From: Bog-473 sp963706555 | GTDB lineage: Bacteria; Actinomycetota; Acidimicrobiia; Acidimicrobiales; RAAP-2 | Length of the DNA stretch: 64,000 nucleotides | Assembly (NCBI GenBank): GCA_963706555.1 | Contig: OY970164.1 | Span: forward strand, 4,650,001 to 4,714,000 | Direction: 5' to 3' | Part shown: piece after piece, positions 17,557-25,178 of the stretch | Layout: each line of letters starts with the position of its first letter | How positions within the stretch are numbered: the first letter of the stretch is position 1 | Position numbers and translations under genes: made by a program | The notes under the pieces: model-generated | Seen by the model: only the letters and a program-made list of their open reading frames with translations | Told to the model about the DNA's origin: nothing | Database searches by the model: none

Positions 17557-18508
17557 CTAGATAGAAGGCCAATCCCACGATTGGGCTGCTGACACTCGCC
17601 GTACCGGCTGCACCGCAGAACGTCGAATCGCCGTAGTTGAAGATCCCGCCGTCCGAGGCGGCGAGCGTGTAGCCGTTGCCGAAGAAAGTGCCGGCGACGG
17701 CAACGACAGGCTTGTTCAGCTGCAGGTTTCCGGCCGAGCCGTAGAAGATGGAGGCTCCGAAGGTGAAGACGCCACCGTCACTGGCCGCCAGCACGTAGCC
17801 GTTGCCATTGCGAGCCGGGGCGATGGCGACGATGGGCTTGTTCAGCGGGGTGCTCCCCAGCGAGCCGTAGAAGGGTGCGTCACCGAACGCGAAGACACCG
17901 CCGTCGGCTCCGACGAGCCAGTAGCCCCGGCCGTCCTTGGTCGCCGCCATCCCGACGATGGGCTCGTGCAGGGTCACCGCACCGAGGGACCCGTAAAACG
18001 CAGCATCGCCGAAGGCGAAGACGCCACCGTCGGAGGCCACCATCCAGTAGCCCTGTCCGTCCGGCGTCGGCACCAGGCCGACGATCGGCTGGTTGAGGGG
18101 CGTCGCTCCCGTGGACCCCTCGAAGGGTGCGTCACCGAACGAGAAGACGCCGCCGTCGGAGGCCACCAGCCAGTAGCCGCGACCGTCGACACTCGGCGCC
18201 AAGCCCACGATCGGCTTGCTGAGCATGGTGGAGGCCGCCGATCCGTAGAACCCGGCCGCGCCGTTGGTGAACACGCCGCCCTGGGCGGACACCTGCCAAT
18301 ATCCTTCGCCGCTCGGCCCCGCACACGAGGCGACAGCGTTGGCGAGGGTCTTGGCCGTGGGCGTCGAGGCTGACGCCACGCTTCCCGAGAGTGCTGCCTG
18401 CAACTGAAAGCCGATCGAACCTGCCGCCACGGCCGCAACGGCCGCCCGAGCGAGCTTCGTCGCGCCGCTGCCGCTTCGTTCCGCCTGTCCACGCCTACGA
18501 ACTTTCAT
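17557..18508 (-). CDS. Secreted protein with six 42-residue repeats (propeller-like)
   Basis: ATG 18508 follows GGGGAGAG; the N-terminus KVRRRGQAERSGSGATKLAR plus AAVAAVAAGSIGF is a signal peptide or anchor. Six consecutive repeats of about 42 residues follow, consensus GYWLVASDGGVFSFGDAPFY then GS.G...L..PIVG.A...DG. Such repeats probably form a beta-propeller, and multi-copy proteins of this sort are frequent in Acidimicrobiia. After the sixth repeat (PIVGLA) the open frame turns Arg/His-rich and runs over the whole Tat gene to 17147. I therefore place the natural end at TAG 17557-17559, one frame away, which implies a small indel near 17565. The end is uncertain. Confidence 0.7.
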
Positions 18509-18677
18509 TTCTCTCCCCGTCGTCCGCTCCAACGTGCGGTGTTCCGCATGACATTCGGTACGCACCGAGGGTTGGATGACGAGAGCCGTTGATTCTTGGG
18601 ATTGTCACGCGGCCGCAACACAGGGCTGCGCTGCCGAGACGCTGGCCCCGAGACCGTCCCTTGTACAGTCGTTGCTC

Positions 18678-19469
18678 GTGCAGCACACGCAGAGATGGCG
18701 CGAACTCATGGCACTCCCGGAGGCCGACCTCCCGCTCGACGAGGCCGCGCTGCTGATCGCCGCCCACGCCGACCCCGTCCTCGACGTGCATGCCCAGCTG
18801 GACCGGCTCGATGCCCTCGCGGCACAGGTGGGACAGAGCGAAGTGGATGCGGTCTGCCGCTTCGTGTTCGGCACACTCGGCGTCCGGGGGGACGTCCAGA
18901 CGTACGACGACCCCAAGAACTCGTATCTCGACCAGGTGCTCGACCGCCGCCTCGGGATCCCGATCTCGATCTCGGTTCTTCTCATGGAGATCGGACGTCG
19001 CTGTGGCGTTCCCCTGGTCGGCGTCGGGATGCCCGGGCATTTCCTGGTCCGCGATCCCGCTGACCCCGACCTCCTCATCGACGCCTTCTCCGGGGGCACG
19101 CGCCTCGATCGCTCCGGGTGCGCCCGACTGCTCCAATCTGTCGCCGGCGCGGCCGTCGACCTTCCCGACGGAATGCTCGCCTCGGTGGGCCCGCGGGCCA
19201 TCCTCGCCAGGATGTTGGCCAATCTCGATCACAGCTTCCGCCGCCGGGGCACCACCGAAAGCGTGCGCTGGGTGACCCGTCTGCGCGCCGCCCTCCCCGG
19301 GCAGTCACTGGCCGAGCATGTCGCCCTGGCCGATGGTCTCGCCGCACTCGGTTGTTACGACGACGCCGCGGCGCTCCTCGAGGAGTTGGCCCTCGGTCCC
19401 GGTCTCCCCGACGAAGCAGCCCGGACGTTGCAGGGTCGAGCCCGCGGCCTACGGGCCCGCTTCAACTGA
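18678..19469 (+). CDS. SirB1-like transglutaminase-fold protein
   Basis: The core DPKNSYLDQVLDRRLGIPIS, ISVLLMEIGRRCGVPLVGVG and MPGHFLVRDPADPDLLIDAF is the Transglut_core2 (SirB1 N-terminal) signature; similar proteins are often annotated as tetratricopeptide or SirB1 proteins of unknown role. The catalytic Cys of true transglutaminases is not evident. GTG 18678 is chosen so that a divergent promoter region of 169 bp remains upstream; an ATG at 18709 or an in-frame ATG at 18576 are alternatives. The C-terminal 80 residues (LAEHVALADGLAALGCYDDA) look like helical repeats. Confidence 0.8.
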   Translation: MQHTQRWRELMALPEADLPLDEAALLIAAHADPVLDVHAQLDRLDALAAQVGQSEVDAVCRFVFGTLGVRGDVQTYDDPKNSYLDQVLDRRLGIPISISVLLMEIGRRCGVPLVGVGMPGHFLVRDPADPDLLIDAFSGGTRLDRSGCARLLQSVAGAAVDLPDGMLASVGPRAILARMLANLDHSFRRRGTTESVRWVTRLRAALPGQSLAEHVALADGLAALGCYDDAAALLEELALGPGLPDEAARTLQGRARGLRARFN

Positions 19470-19484
19470 TCACTGCGCCACTGT

Positions 19485-20738
19485 TCACTGCGCCACCCGC
19501 TCGCCGAGGCGCGCGTTCTCGAGCACCAGGGCAACGCCCTGGCCCGAACCGACGCAAACCCCGAGCACGCCGTGACGGAGCCCGCGCAGGTGGAGCTCCG
19601 TGGCCAAGGTGAGGACGTAGCGGGTACCCGAAGAGCCGAACGGGTGGCCGATGGCGACGGCCCCGCCGTTCGGGTTGAGCCGATCGTCGGGAACCTCGAA
19701 TCCTTGCAGCTGATGGGGAAGTTCGCGCAGGACGCCGAGCGCCTGGGCGGCAAAGGCTTCGTGGACCTCCCAGACGTCGACGTCCTCAGGCGCCACTCGG
19801 GCTCGTCCGAGCGCCTTGGCGATGGCGAAGGCCGGGGCGATCCCCATGTACGCCGGGTCCAGGGCGTGGGTCGCCGAAGCGACCACCCGGGCCAGCGGCT
19901 CGATGCCGAGATTCTCGGCCGCACGTAGGCTGGAAAGCAGCACTGCACTCGCACCATCGCTGAGCGGCGACGAGTTGCCGGCGGTCATCTGCGTCGTGTT
20001 CGGCTGCGCACCGAGTCTTGCGAGTTGTTCGGCGGTGGTGTCGCCACGGATGATCTCGTCGTGCTCGAACCTCCTCGGCGGTTCCTTGCGGGTGCCGGGG
20101 ATCTCGACCGGGTGGATCTCGGCCGCCAGCCGGCCCGCATCGCGCGCCGCGGCGGCGTGCTGGTGCGAGCGGAGGGCGAACGCGTCGATCTCCTCCCGTG
20201 TCAGCTCGTAGCGGTCGGCCACGTTCTGTGCCGTCTTGATCATCTCGACGTAGGCATTGCGGGCCAGAAGCGTGGGGTTGGGCGGCCCGCCGGCGCCTGA
20301 CCACATGGTGTCCAACAAGAGGATCGGGCCCCGCGGGCTGAAGGGTGCGTCGCCTTTCATCTGCGCCCAGCCCGAGCGAGACATCGATTCCACTCCCGCC
20401 GCCAGGCCGACGTCGAGCTCGTCGCTCCTGATGGCGTGCGCGAGGGAGATGGCCCCCGTGAGCGAAGAAGCACAGAAGCGGTTGACCGTGACCGCAGGCA
20501 CCGAGTCCGGGAACCCGGCGCCCAGGGCCGCCCAGCGTCCGATGTCCCCCATCCCCTCGTGGGCGGTGTTGACGCAGCCCGCGGTGATGTCGTCGACCCG
20601 GTCGAGCGGCACCCCGACCCGCTCGCATGCGGCGACCATCGTCTGTCCCAACAGGTCATCGGTCCGCAGGTGCGAGAGCGAGCCTCCGTAACGACCCACC
20701 GGCGTGCGCACACCGCCGAGCACGAATGCGTCGGTCAT
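19485..20738 (-). CDS. Thiolase-family acetyl-CoA acyltransferase
   Basis: The 417-residue product has the full thiolase set: nucleophile C in VNRFCASSLTGA (about residue 89), His in HEAFAAQALG, GGAVAIGHPFGSSGTR and the second catalytic Cys in GVCVGSGQGVALV. It cleaves 3-ketoacyl-CoA or condenses acetyl-CoA units in the cytoplasm. The sequence is nearest in feel to degradative (beta-oxidation type) thiolases. Its ATG overlaps the stop codon of the OsmC-family gene upstream (ATGA), so the two are an operon. It lies 15 bp from the convergent SirB1-like gene. Confidence 0.9.
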   Translation of the reverse strand: MTDAFVLGGVRTPVGRYGGSLSHLRTDDLLGQTMVAACERVGVPLDRVDDITAGCVNTAHEGMGDIGRWAALGAGFPDSVPAVTVNRFCASSLTGAISLAHAIRSDELDVGLAAGVESMSRSGWAQMKGDAPFSPRGPILLLDTMWSGAGGPPNPTLLARNAYVEMIKTAQNVADRYELTREEIDAFALRSHQHAAAARDAGRLAAEIHPVEIPGTRKEPPRRFEHDEIIRGDTTAEQLARLGAQPNTTQMTAGNSSPLSDGASAVLLSSLRAAENLGIEPLARVVASATHALDPAYMGIAPAFAIAKALGRARVAPEDVDVWEVHEAFAAQALGVLRELPHQLQGFEVPDDRLNPNGGAVAIGHPFGSSGTRYVLTLATELHLRGLRHGVLGVCVGSGQGVALVLENARLGERVAQ

Positions 20739-21160
20739 GGAACGAGCGATGCGGCGAGCGTGATCTCAGGGACACCGGCCAGAGCCCGGCTCACGGGGCA
20801 CCCCGCCTTGGCTGCCGCGGCGTGCTCTTTGAACGTGGCCTCGTCGACTCCGGGCACCCGGCCGATCGTGACGAGCGCGATCTTCGTGATCATCGGGACC
20901 CCCTCCACCGGCCGCAGGGTGACCGTGGCATCCGTGTGGACGGATTCTGGCGGATGTCCGGCCTGCGCCAAGATATTGGAAAGGGCCATCGAGAAGCAGG
21001 CGGCGTGGGCGGCGGCGATCAGCTGTTCATGGTTGGAGCCCGGACCGTCCTCGAAACGGGACTTGAACGTGTAACCCCCGCTGATGGTGTCGCCCGCGGT
21101 GAACGTGCCGGCACCGGTCGGCACGTTGCCCTTCCACTCTGCACTGCCCTTTGCCGGCAT
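20735..21160 (-). CDS. OsmC-family peroxiredoxin (organic hydroperoxide reductase type)
   Basis: The 141-residue protein contains the two OsmC cysteines, in AAHAACFSMALSNIL (about residue 54) and KAGCPVSRAL (about residue 121), and the loop FEDGPGSNHEQLIAAAHA. It reduces organic hydroperoxides with the two cysteines. The length fits the OsmC (osmotically inducible) subgroup. It is the first gene of the osmC-thiolase unit. An oxidative-stress role is from the family. Confidence 0.9.
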   Translation of the reverse strand: MPAKGSAEWKGNVPTGAGTFTAGDTISGGYTFKSRFEDGPGSNHEQLIAAAHAACFSMALSNILAQAGHPPESVHTDATVTLRPVEGVPMITKIALVTIGRVPGVDEATFKEHAAAAKAGCPVSRALAGVPEITLAASLVP

Positions 21161-21384
21161 GTCACGCTCCTCCTCATCATTGCGTCCTCTCGAGTCTCAC
21201 CAGTTTGGCGACCGTCGCGCCAGCCCGCACGAGCGGGTCGCCTTCGCCGAGGCGCTTCGGACGCGACCAGTCCCCCGTTTGATGGCAATCGCCGGCATCG
21301 ATCTCCTCCGTAGTGGTGCCGGGCCTTCTTCATCGAATAGAAATGACGACGCGCCGTCCGCGGCCGGTGACACTGGAGGTGGGT

Positions 21385-22347
21385 ATGGCTGAACGGCGAG
21401 GGGATCCCGGTGCATCACTCGCGTCCGAGGGGTCCACGAAGGAGGTCATCGCCTTCATCGGATTGGGGATCATGGGCGGACCCATGGCCGTGGGTTTGGC
21501 GCGCGCCGGGTATGCCGTCATCGGCTACAACAGAAGTCCGGAGAAACTGGCGCAGCTGGCCAACGCTGGCGGCCGCGCGGCGCAGTCCGTCGGCGAGGCC
21601 GCAGCGCAGGCCGACGTCGTCATCACGATGCTCCCGGACTCCCCGGACGTCGAAGCGGTCGTCGGGGGCACCGACGGTGTGCTCGCCCACCTCAGGGCTG
21701 GTGGACTTCTCATCGACATGAGCACGGTGCACCCGCGGACCTCCCGCCACATCGCCCGAGAAGGTGCGGCGCGGGGGCTCGATGTGCTCGACGCTCCCGT
21801 CTCGGGTGGGGAGCAGGGCGCAATTGACGGCACCTTGTCGATCATGGTGGGCGGTCCGGCGCCCGCTTTCGCGCGGGCGCGTCCGCTCTTGGGGCATCTG
21901 GGCACGACCATTGTGCATGTCGGCGCCGCAGGGGCTGGGCAGACGGTCAAAGCCGCCAACCAGATGATCGTCGCCGGCACGCTGGAGCTGGTCGCTGAAG
22001 CACTCGTCTTTCTCGAGGCATGCGACGTCGACCGCGCCCTCGCTCTGCAGGTGCTGGCCGGCGGCCTGGCCGGCAGCCGGGTCCTCGACCGCAAGGCGCC
22101 ATCCATGCTGGCACGCCGGTTCGACCCGGGATTCCGGATCGACCTGCATCACAAGGACCTCGGCATCGCCATGGACGCGGTGCGCCAGGCCGACATTTCG
22201 CTCCCGGTCGGGGCGCTGGTGGCCCAGCTCATGGGAGCAGCCCGGGCCCAAGGTCTCGGACACCTCGACCATTCCGCCCTCTTGCTGGTGCTCGAGGCCC
22301 TTTCGGGCCGCTCGACGGTCGAGGGGCGTGCGGGCGCGGCCGAGTGA
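21385..22347 (+). CDS. 3-hydroxyisobutyrate / tartronate-semialdehyde-type beta-hydroxyacid dehydrogenase
   Basis: ATG 21385 has GGAGGTGGG immediately upstream; earlier in-frame starts (21343, 21313) lack a ribosome-binding site. The Rossmann motif FIGLGIMGGPMAVGLARAGY, the substrate-binding DAPVSGGEQGA and catalytic Lys in GAGQTVKAANQMIV are all present, as is KDLGIAMD near the C-terminus. It reduces or oxidises a short beta-hydroxyacid with NAD(P). Valine catabolism (hydroxyisobutyrate) or glyoxylate metabolism (tartronate semialdehyde) are both possible. It diverges from osmC and converges with the EAL gene. Confidence 0.87.
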   Translation: MAERRGDPGASLASEGSTKEVIAFIGLGIMGGPMAVGLARAGYAVIGYNRSPEKLAQLANAGGRAAQSVGEAAAQADVVITMLPDSPDVEAVVGGTDGVLAHLRAGGLLIDMSTVHPRTSRHIAREGAARGLDVLDAPVSGGEQGAIDGTLSIMVGGPAPAFARARPLLGHLGTTIVHVGAAGAGQTVKAANQMIVAGTLELVAEALVFLEACDVDRALALQVLAGGLAGSRVLDRKAPSMLARRFDPGFRIDLHHKDLGIAMDAVRQADISLPVGALVAQLMGAARAQGLGHLDHSALLLVLEALSGRSTVEGRAGAAE

Positions 22348-22370
22348 CCGGATGCACCGCCCCCGGCGGT

Positions 22371-23422
22371 TCAGCGACGTCGACGCATGGCGCCGCCGGG
22401 TGACACGTTCGGTGGCTCCTGAAACGCGATGAGGCACGCTGCAGCCGAGAGCGGCTTGGCGAAATAGAACCCCTGGACGAATCACAACCGAGACGTCGAA
22501 GCTCGGCGAGTTGTGCCTCGGTTTCGACCCCCTCCGCGGTGACCGGCAAGTCGAGGGACTTCCCTATGGCGAGAATGGCAGAGACGATCGCCCGCTTGGA
22601 GTCGTCACCAACAATGCCCTCGACGAATGACTGGTCGATCTTCAGCTCATCCACGGACAGGCGCGTCAGGTAGGACAACGACGAGTACTTGGTGCCGAAG
22701 TCGTCGATCGAGATGCGAACGCCGAGGTCACGGAGGCGACCGATGACTTCGGTGACGATCCCCTCTTCGACCAGAGTGGATTCGGTGAGCTCGAGGTACA
22801 GGGCTGCAGGGTCGAGTCCCTCGTCGTCGAGTGCCTGTTCGACGATGTCGGGAAAGTCCGCCTCCCGGAGCTGTGTCGCCGCGACATTGACAGAGACGCG
22901 CCATGACGACCCGGGCACGGCCTCGCGCCATTGCCGGAGCTGCCCGCACGCCGACTCCAGGACAAGGCGCCCCAATGGCACGATCAGTCCGGTTTCTTCC
23001 GCGGTTGGGATGAAATCGTCCGGCTGCAGCACCCCTCGTTCGCCATGACGCCATCGGACCAGGGCCTCGGCGCGATCGAAGCGGACCTCGTGCAGCGATG
23101 CGATCGGCTGGAACTCCAAGAACAGCTCCCCCGCTCTCGAGTGAGCGGCGCAATGCCGCCTCGAGGTCGGATCGCTCTTGGACCTCCCGGCGCCATGCGC
23201 ACAGATCACGAGGACGGCGACGGCCGGGATCCAGCTCCGGTGCCCGACAATGGCGACCGAGGCTCCACAATCGGGGTGAAGGTACAACTTGTCCTTCAGA
23301 CCCGAGACCCAGCAGGTGAGGTCCGAGTCGACAGAGCGGATGGCCAGGACGGCAATGAAGGCCTCCACGGCGAGGACGATGGCGACGACGGCCCAGAAGC
23401 TACGGGCCACCCCTCTCATCAT
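22371..23422 (-). pseudogene. EAL-domain c-di-GMP phosphodiesterase with N-terminal membrane segment (three frameshifts)
   Basis: An N-terminal hydrophobic helix (FWAVVAIVLAVEAFIAVLAI) and an extracytoplasmic loop precede a complete EAL domain: EALVRWRHGERG, VNVAATQL, LELTES, ISIDDFGTKYSSLSYL, LKIDQSFV and TAEGVET. All metal and catalytic residues of active phosphodiesterases are present. The frame is disturbed three times: a missing base near 23197, an extra G in the run 23128-23132, and a missing base near 22480. Correction gives RREVQERSDLEAALRR between helix and EAL, and QGFYFAKPLSAAACLIAF at the end, stop at 22371, 350 residues. The shifts may be sequencing errors. It would hydrolyse c-di-GMP at the membrane. 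Confidence 0.75.
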
Positions 23423-23606
23423 GTCCCTCCACCAGTTGACGTCGATATTCGCCGCGAATTGGACCTGCGCCGATCAATGGTACAAAATCTGCCACGGCCA
23501 GGTCACCGGGTGCGGCTTCAGCTCGCGCTGGCGCCCGCAAAGGGACAGGCTGGCATCAGAAGGGCGGACGTTGCAGGCGAGCAGCGGGAAGGATCCTCCC
23601 TCGGCC

Positions 23607-24059
23607 CTATGAGTACTCGTCCTTGTTCAACAGATTCCGCAGGGCCACCAGTTGCTCGGGATCGGCGGCAACCTGATCGACGAAACTCGCAAGCGCGACG
23701 TCACCGAAACGGCTCAAGAGGGCATCGGAGGCCTTCGAAGCCTGCGCCGCAACGAACTCGGTCTGGGTCATGGTCGGGTAGTAGCGGAATGCGCGTCCTT
23801 CTTTTTCGTGGTCGAGTATTCCCTTCTCGCTCAACCGCGTGCAGATGGTCAGCACCGTCTTGTAGGCCAGCGGCACGGTGCGGCGCTTGTTCAGAACCTC
23901 CTCGACCTCTGAGACCAAAGCCGTGCCTCGAATCCAGATGATTTCCATGACCTCTGCTTCGAGAGGGCCGAGCATTTCGTCGAGCTTGGGGACGTGCGGC
24001 TTTCTCCGTCGCTTCGCGGTCACTTCGACCACCGAACTGTCTCGAGGACGTCGAAGCAT
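23607..24059 (-). CDS. BlaI/MecI/CopY-family transcriptional repressor
   Basis: The 150-residue product has the winged-helix fold of the family: LGPLEAEVMEIIWIRGTALV, then EEVLNKRRTVPLAYKTVLTI, the recognition helix, and LSEKGILDHEKEGRAFRYYP, the wing. The C-terminal part would dimerise. Such repressors respond to beta-lactams, copper or other stress through a partner peptidase; no BlaR/MecR-type peptidase lies next to it. The start is ATG 24059; an in-frame GTG twelve codons in is possible. A 6 bp run of possible operator palindromes lies upstream at 24240-24300. Confidence 0.85.
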   Translation of the reverse strand: MLRRPRDSSVVEVTAKRRRKPHVPKLDEMLGPLEAEVMEIIWIRGTALVSEVEEVLNKRRTVPLAYKTVLTICTRLSEKGILDHEKEGRAFRYYPTMTQTEFVAAQASKASDALLSRFGDVALASFVDQVAADPEQLVALRNLLNKDEYS

Positions 24060-24241
24060 TCCGGACCTCTACCCATGTCAACTCCTCCACGCTCTGGCCC
24101 CACGGACCGGACCGGATTTCACTCCCCGCTCTTGCGCCTCGTCGCGGCGCTCGATCTGCTCGACGGGATCCTTGCCCTCGGCAGCCACCAACTGTACGCC
24201 TGCCCAAGCGACGAGGTCGCTCGGTCTTTGCAAAAGAGTAG

Positions 24242-24266
24242 CGAAACTTGGGGACATCCCCAGTTT
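24242..24266. terminator. Inverted repeat between phyH and blaI-like genes
   Basis: Arms GAAACT(T)GGGGA and TCCCCAGTTTC surround a 2-nt loop, giving an almost perfect 11-bp stem with one bulged T. It lies 65-90 nt downstream of the PhyH stop codon on the transcribed strand and 180 nt upstream of the BlaI-type start. It could end PhyH transcription or be an operator; the short T-rich tract afterwards (CTCTTTTGC on the minus strand) favours a terminator slightly. Confidence 0.45.
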
Positions 24267-24285
24267 CCGAGACTGCACTGACACT

Positions 24286-24299
24286 TGACGCGAACGTCA
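24286..24299. promoter_or_regulatory. Palindrome TGACGCGAACGTCA
   Basis: TGACG and CGTCA flank CGAA as a perfect 5-bp inverted repeat in the spacer between the PhyH and BlaI-type genes. Such sites resemble TetR- or MarR-type operators. No regulator is linked to it beyond proximity to the BlaI-type gene. Confidence 0.3.
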
Positions 24300-24330
24300 G
24301 CGTAAGGAGCAACGCGTCGATGCCGGTGCC

Positions 24331-25128
24331 TCAGTACCTGAACCCACGCTGGGTTGGTCCCGAGACACACCCGAGTCCGTGGTACATCTGCAGTCCGACG
24401 AGCTCGCGTACTCGCGACGACAGTGTCGGCCAAACTTCGGGAAGGATCGAGAGCGACGCATTCTCCTGCTGTCGAATCCAGGGCTGGCAGTAGTAGGCGA
24501 TGATGCCGTGCCGCAATTGGTCGACAGTTGCGTTGGCTCCCGTCTGGTGCAAGACGCGACCGTCCAGACACACCAGGGAACCCGCCCGGCCACCGACCAC
24601 CACTGTCTCTTCGCGGCGCTGCTGCATGACGTCGGCCGTCCAGCCGGTGTGGTCTTCGCGATGAGAGCCGGGGATGAACCTCGTCGCCCCGTTCTCCTCA
24701 GTGAAGTCATCGAGCATCCAGATGATGTTCGCCACCAAGGGGAAGGGCGGCCATGGCACCGGGATGTAATCCTGGTCGTAGTGCAGGTACATCGGATGGC
24801 CGCCCGGTCCTGTGATATTCGCCGTGAGGCTGGACACGAGGAACATCGGATCGAGTAGATGCCCCATGAGGGACATAGCCACCGGGTGCACGAGCAGATC
24901 AGCGAACTCGGTCCCCTTGTTGAGCAAGCCGAACACCCGTTGATTATTGGGCCCGTCCTCCCATTTCGGATTGCGGTCGATGTCCGCCGTGCGCTCGGAC
25001 CGCGCCACCTCGACCAGTCTCGAGCGCACTCGCTGCACCTCCGTCGGGGACAACACGTCAGGAAGGACGGCGAACCCGTCTCGGGAGAGGCCGAGGAGGG
25101 CAGATTCGAGATCCGCGGCGTCGATCAC
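24331..25128 (-). CDS. PhyH-family Fe(II)/2-oxoglutarate dioxygenase
   Basis: The 265-residue product is a phytanoyl-CoA dioxygenase-like oxygenase. The metal triad is H-x-D in MYLHYDQDYIP (about residues 113-119) and the distal His in DGRVLHQTGAN; the 2-oxoglutarate-binding Arg is probably in the next strand (QLRHGIIAYY). MLDDFTEENGATRFIPGSHR is the typical loop before the C-terminal strands. It hydroxylates an unknown small hydrophobic substrate. It is on the same strand as the MFS gene upstream, 50 bp away, so the TetR-MFS-PhyH genes may form one transcript. Confidence 0.85.
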   Translation of the reverse strand: MIDAADLESALLGLSRDGFAVLPDVLSPTEVQRVRSRLVEVARSERTADIDRNPKWEDGPNNQRVFGLLNKGTEFADLLVHPVAMSLMGHLLDPMFLVSSLTANITGPGGHPMYLHYDQDYIPVPWPPFPLVANIIWMLDDFTEENGATRFIPGSHREDHTGWTADVMQQRREETVVVGGRAGSLVCLDGRVLHQTGANATVDQLRHGIIAYYCQPWIRQQENASLSILPEVWPTLSSRVRELVGLQMYHGLGCVSGPTQRGFRY

Positions 25129-25178
25129 GGTTGACAGTTCACCACCTCGGGATGTGCCAGGTCCACGGACCGGGTCAC

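Noticed and set aside
24244..24266. A BlaI/MecI operator.
   Set aside because: The known operators have a TACA-n-TGTA core that is absent here, so a terminator reading is preferred.
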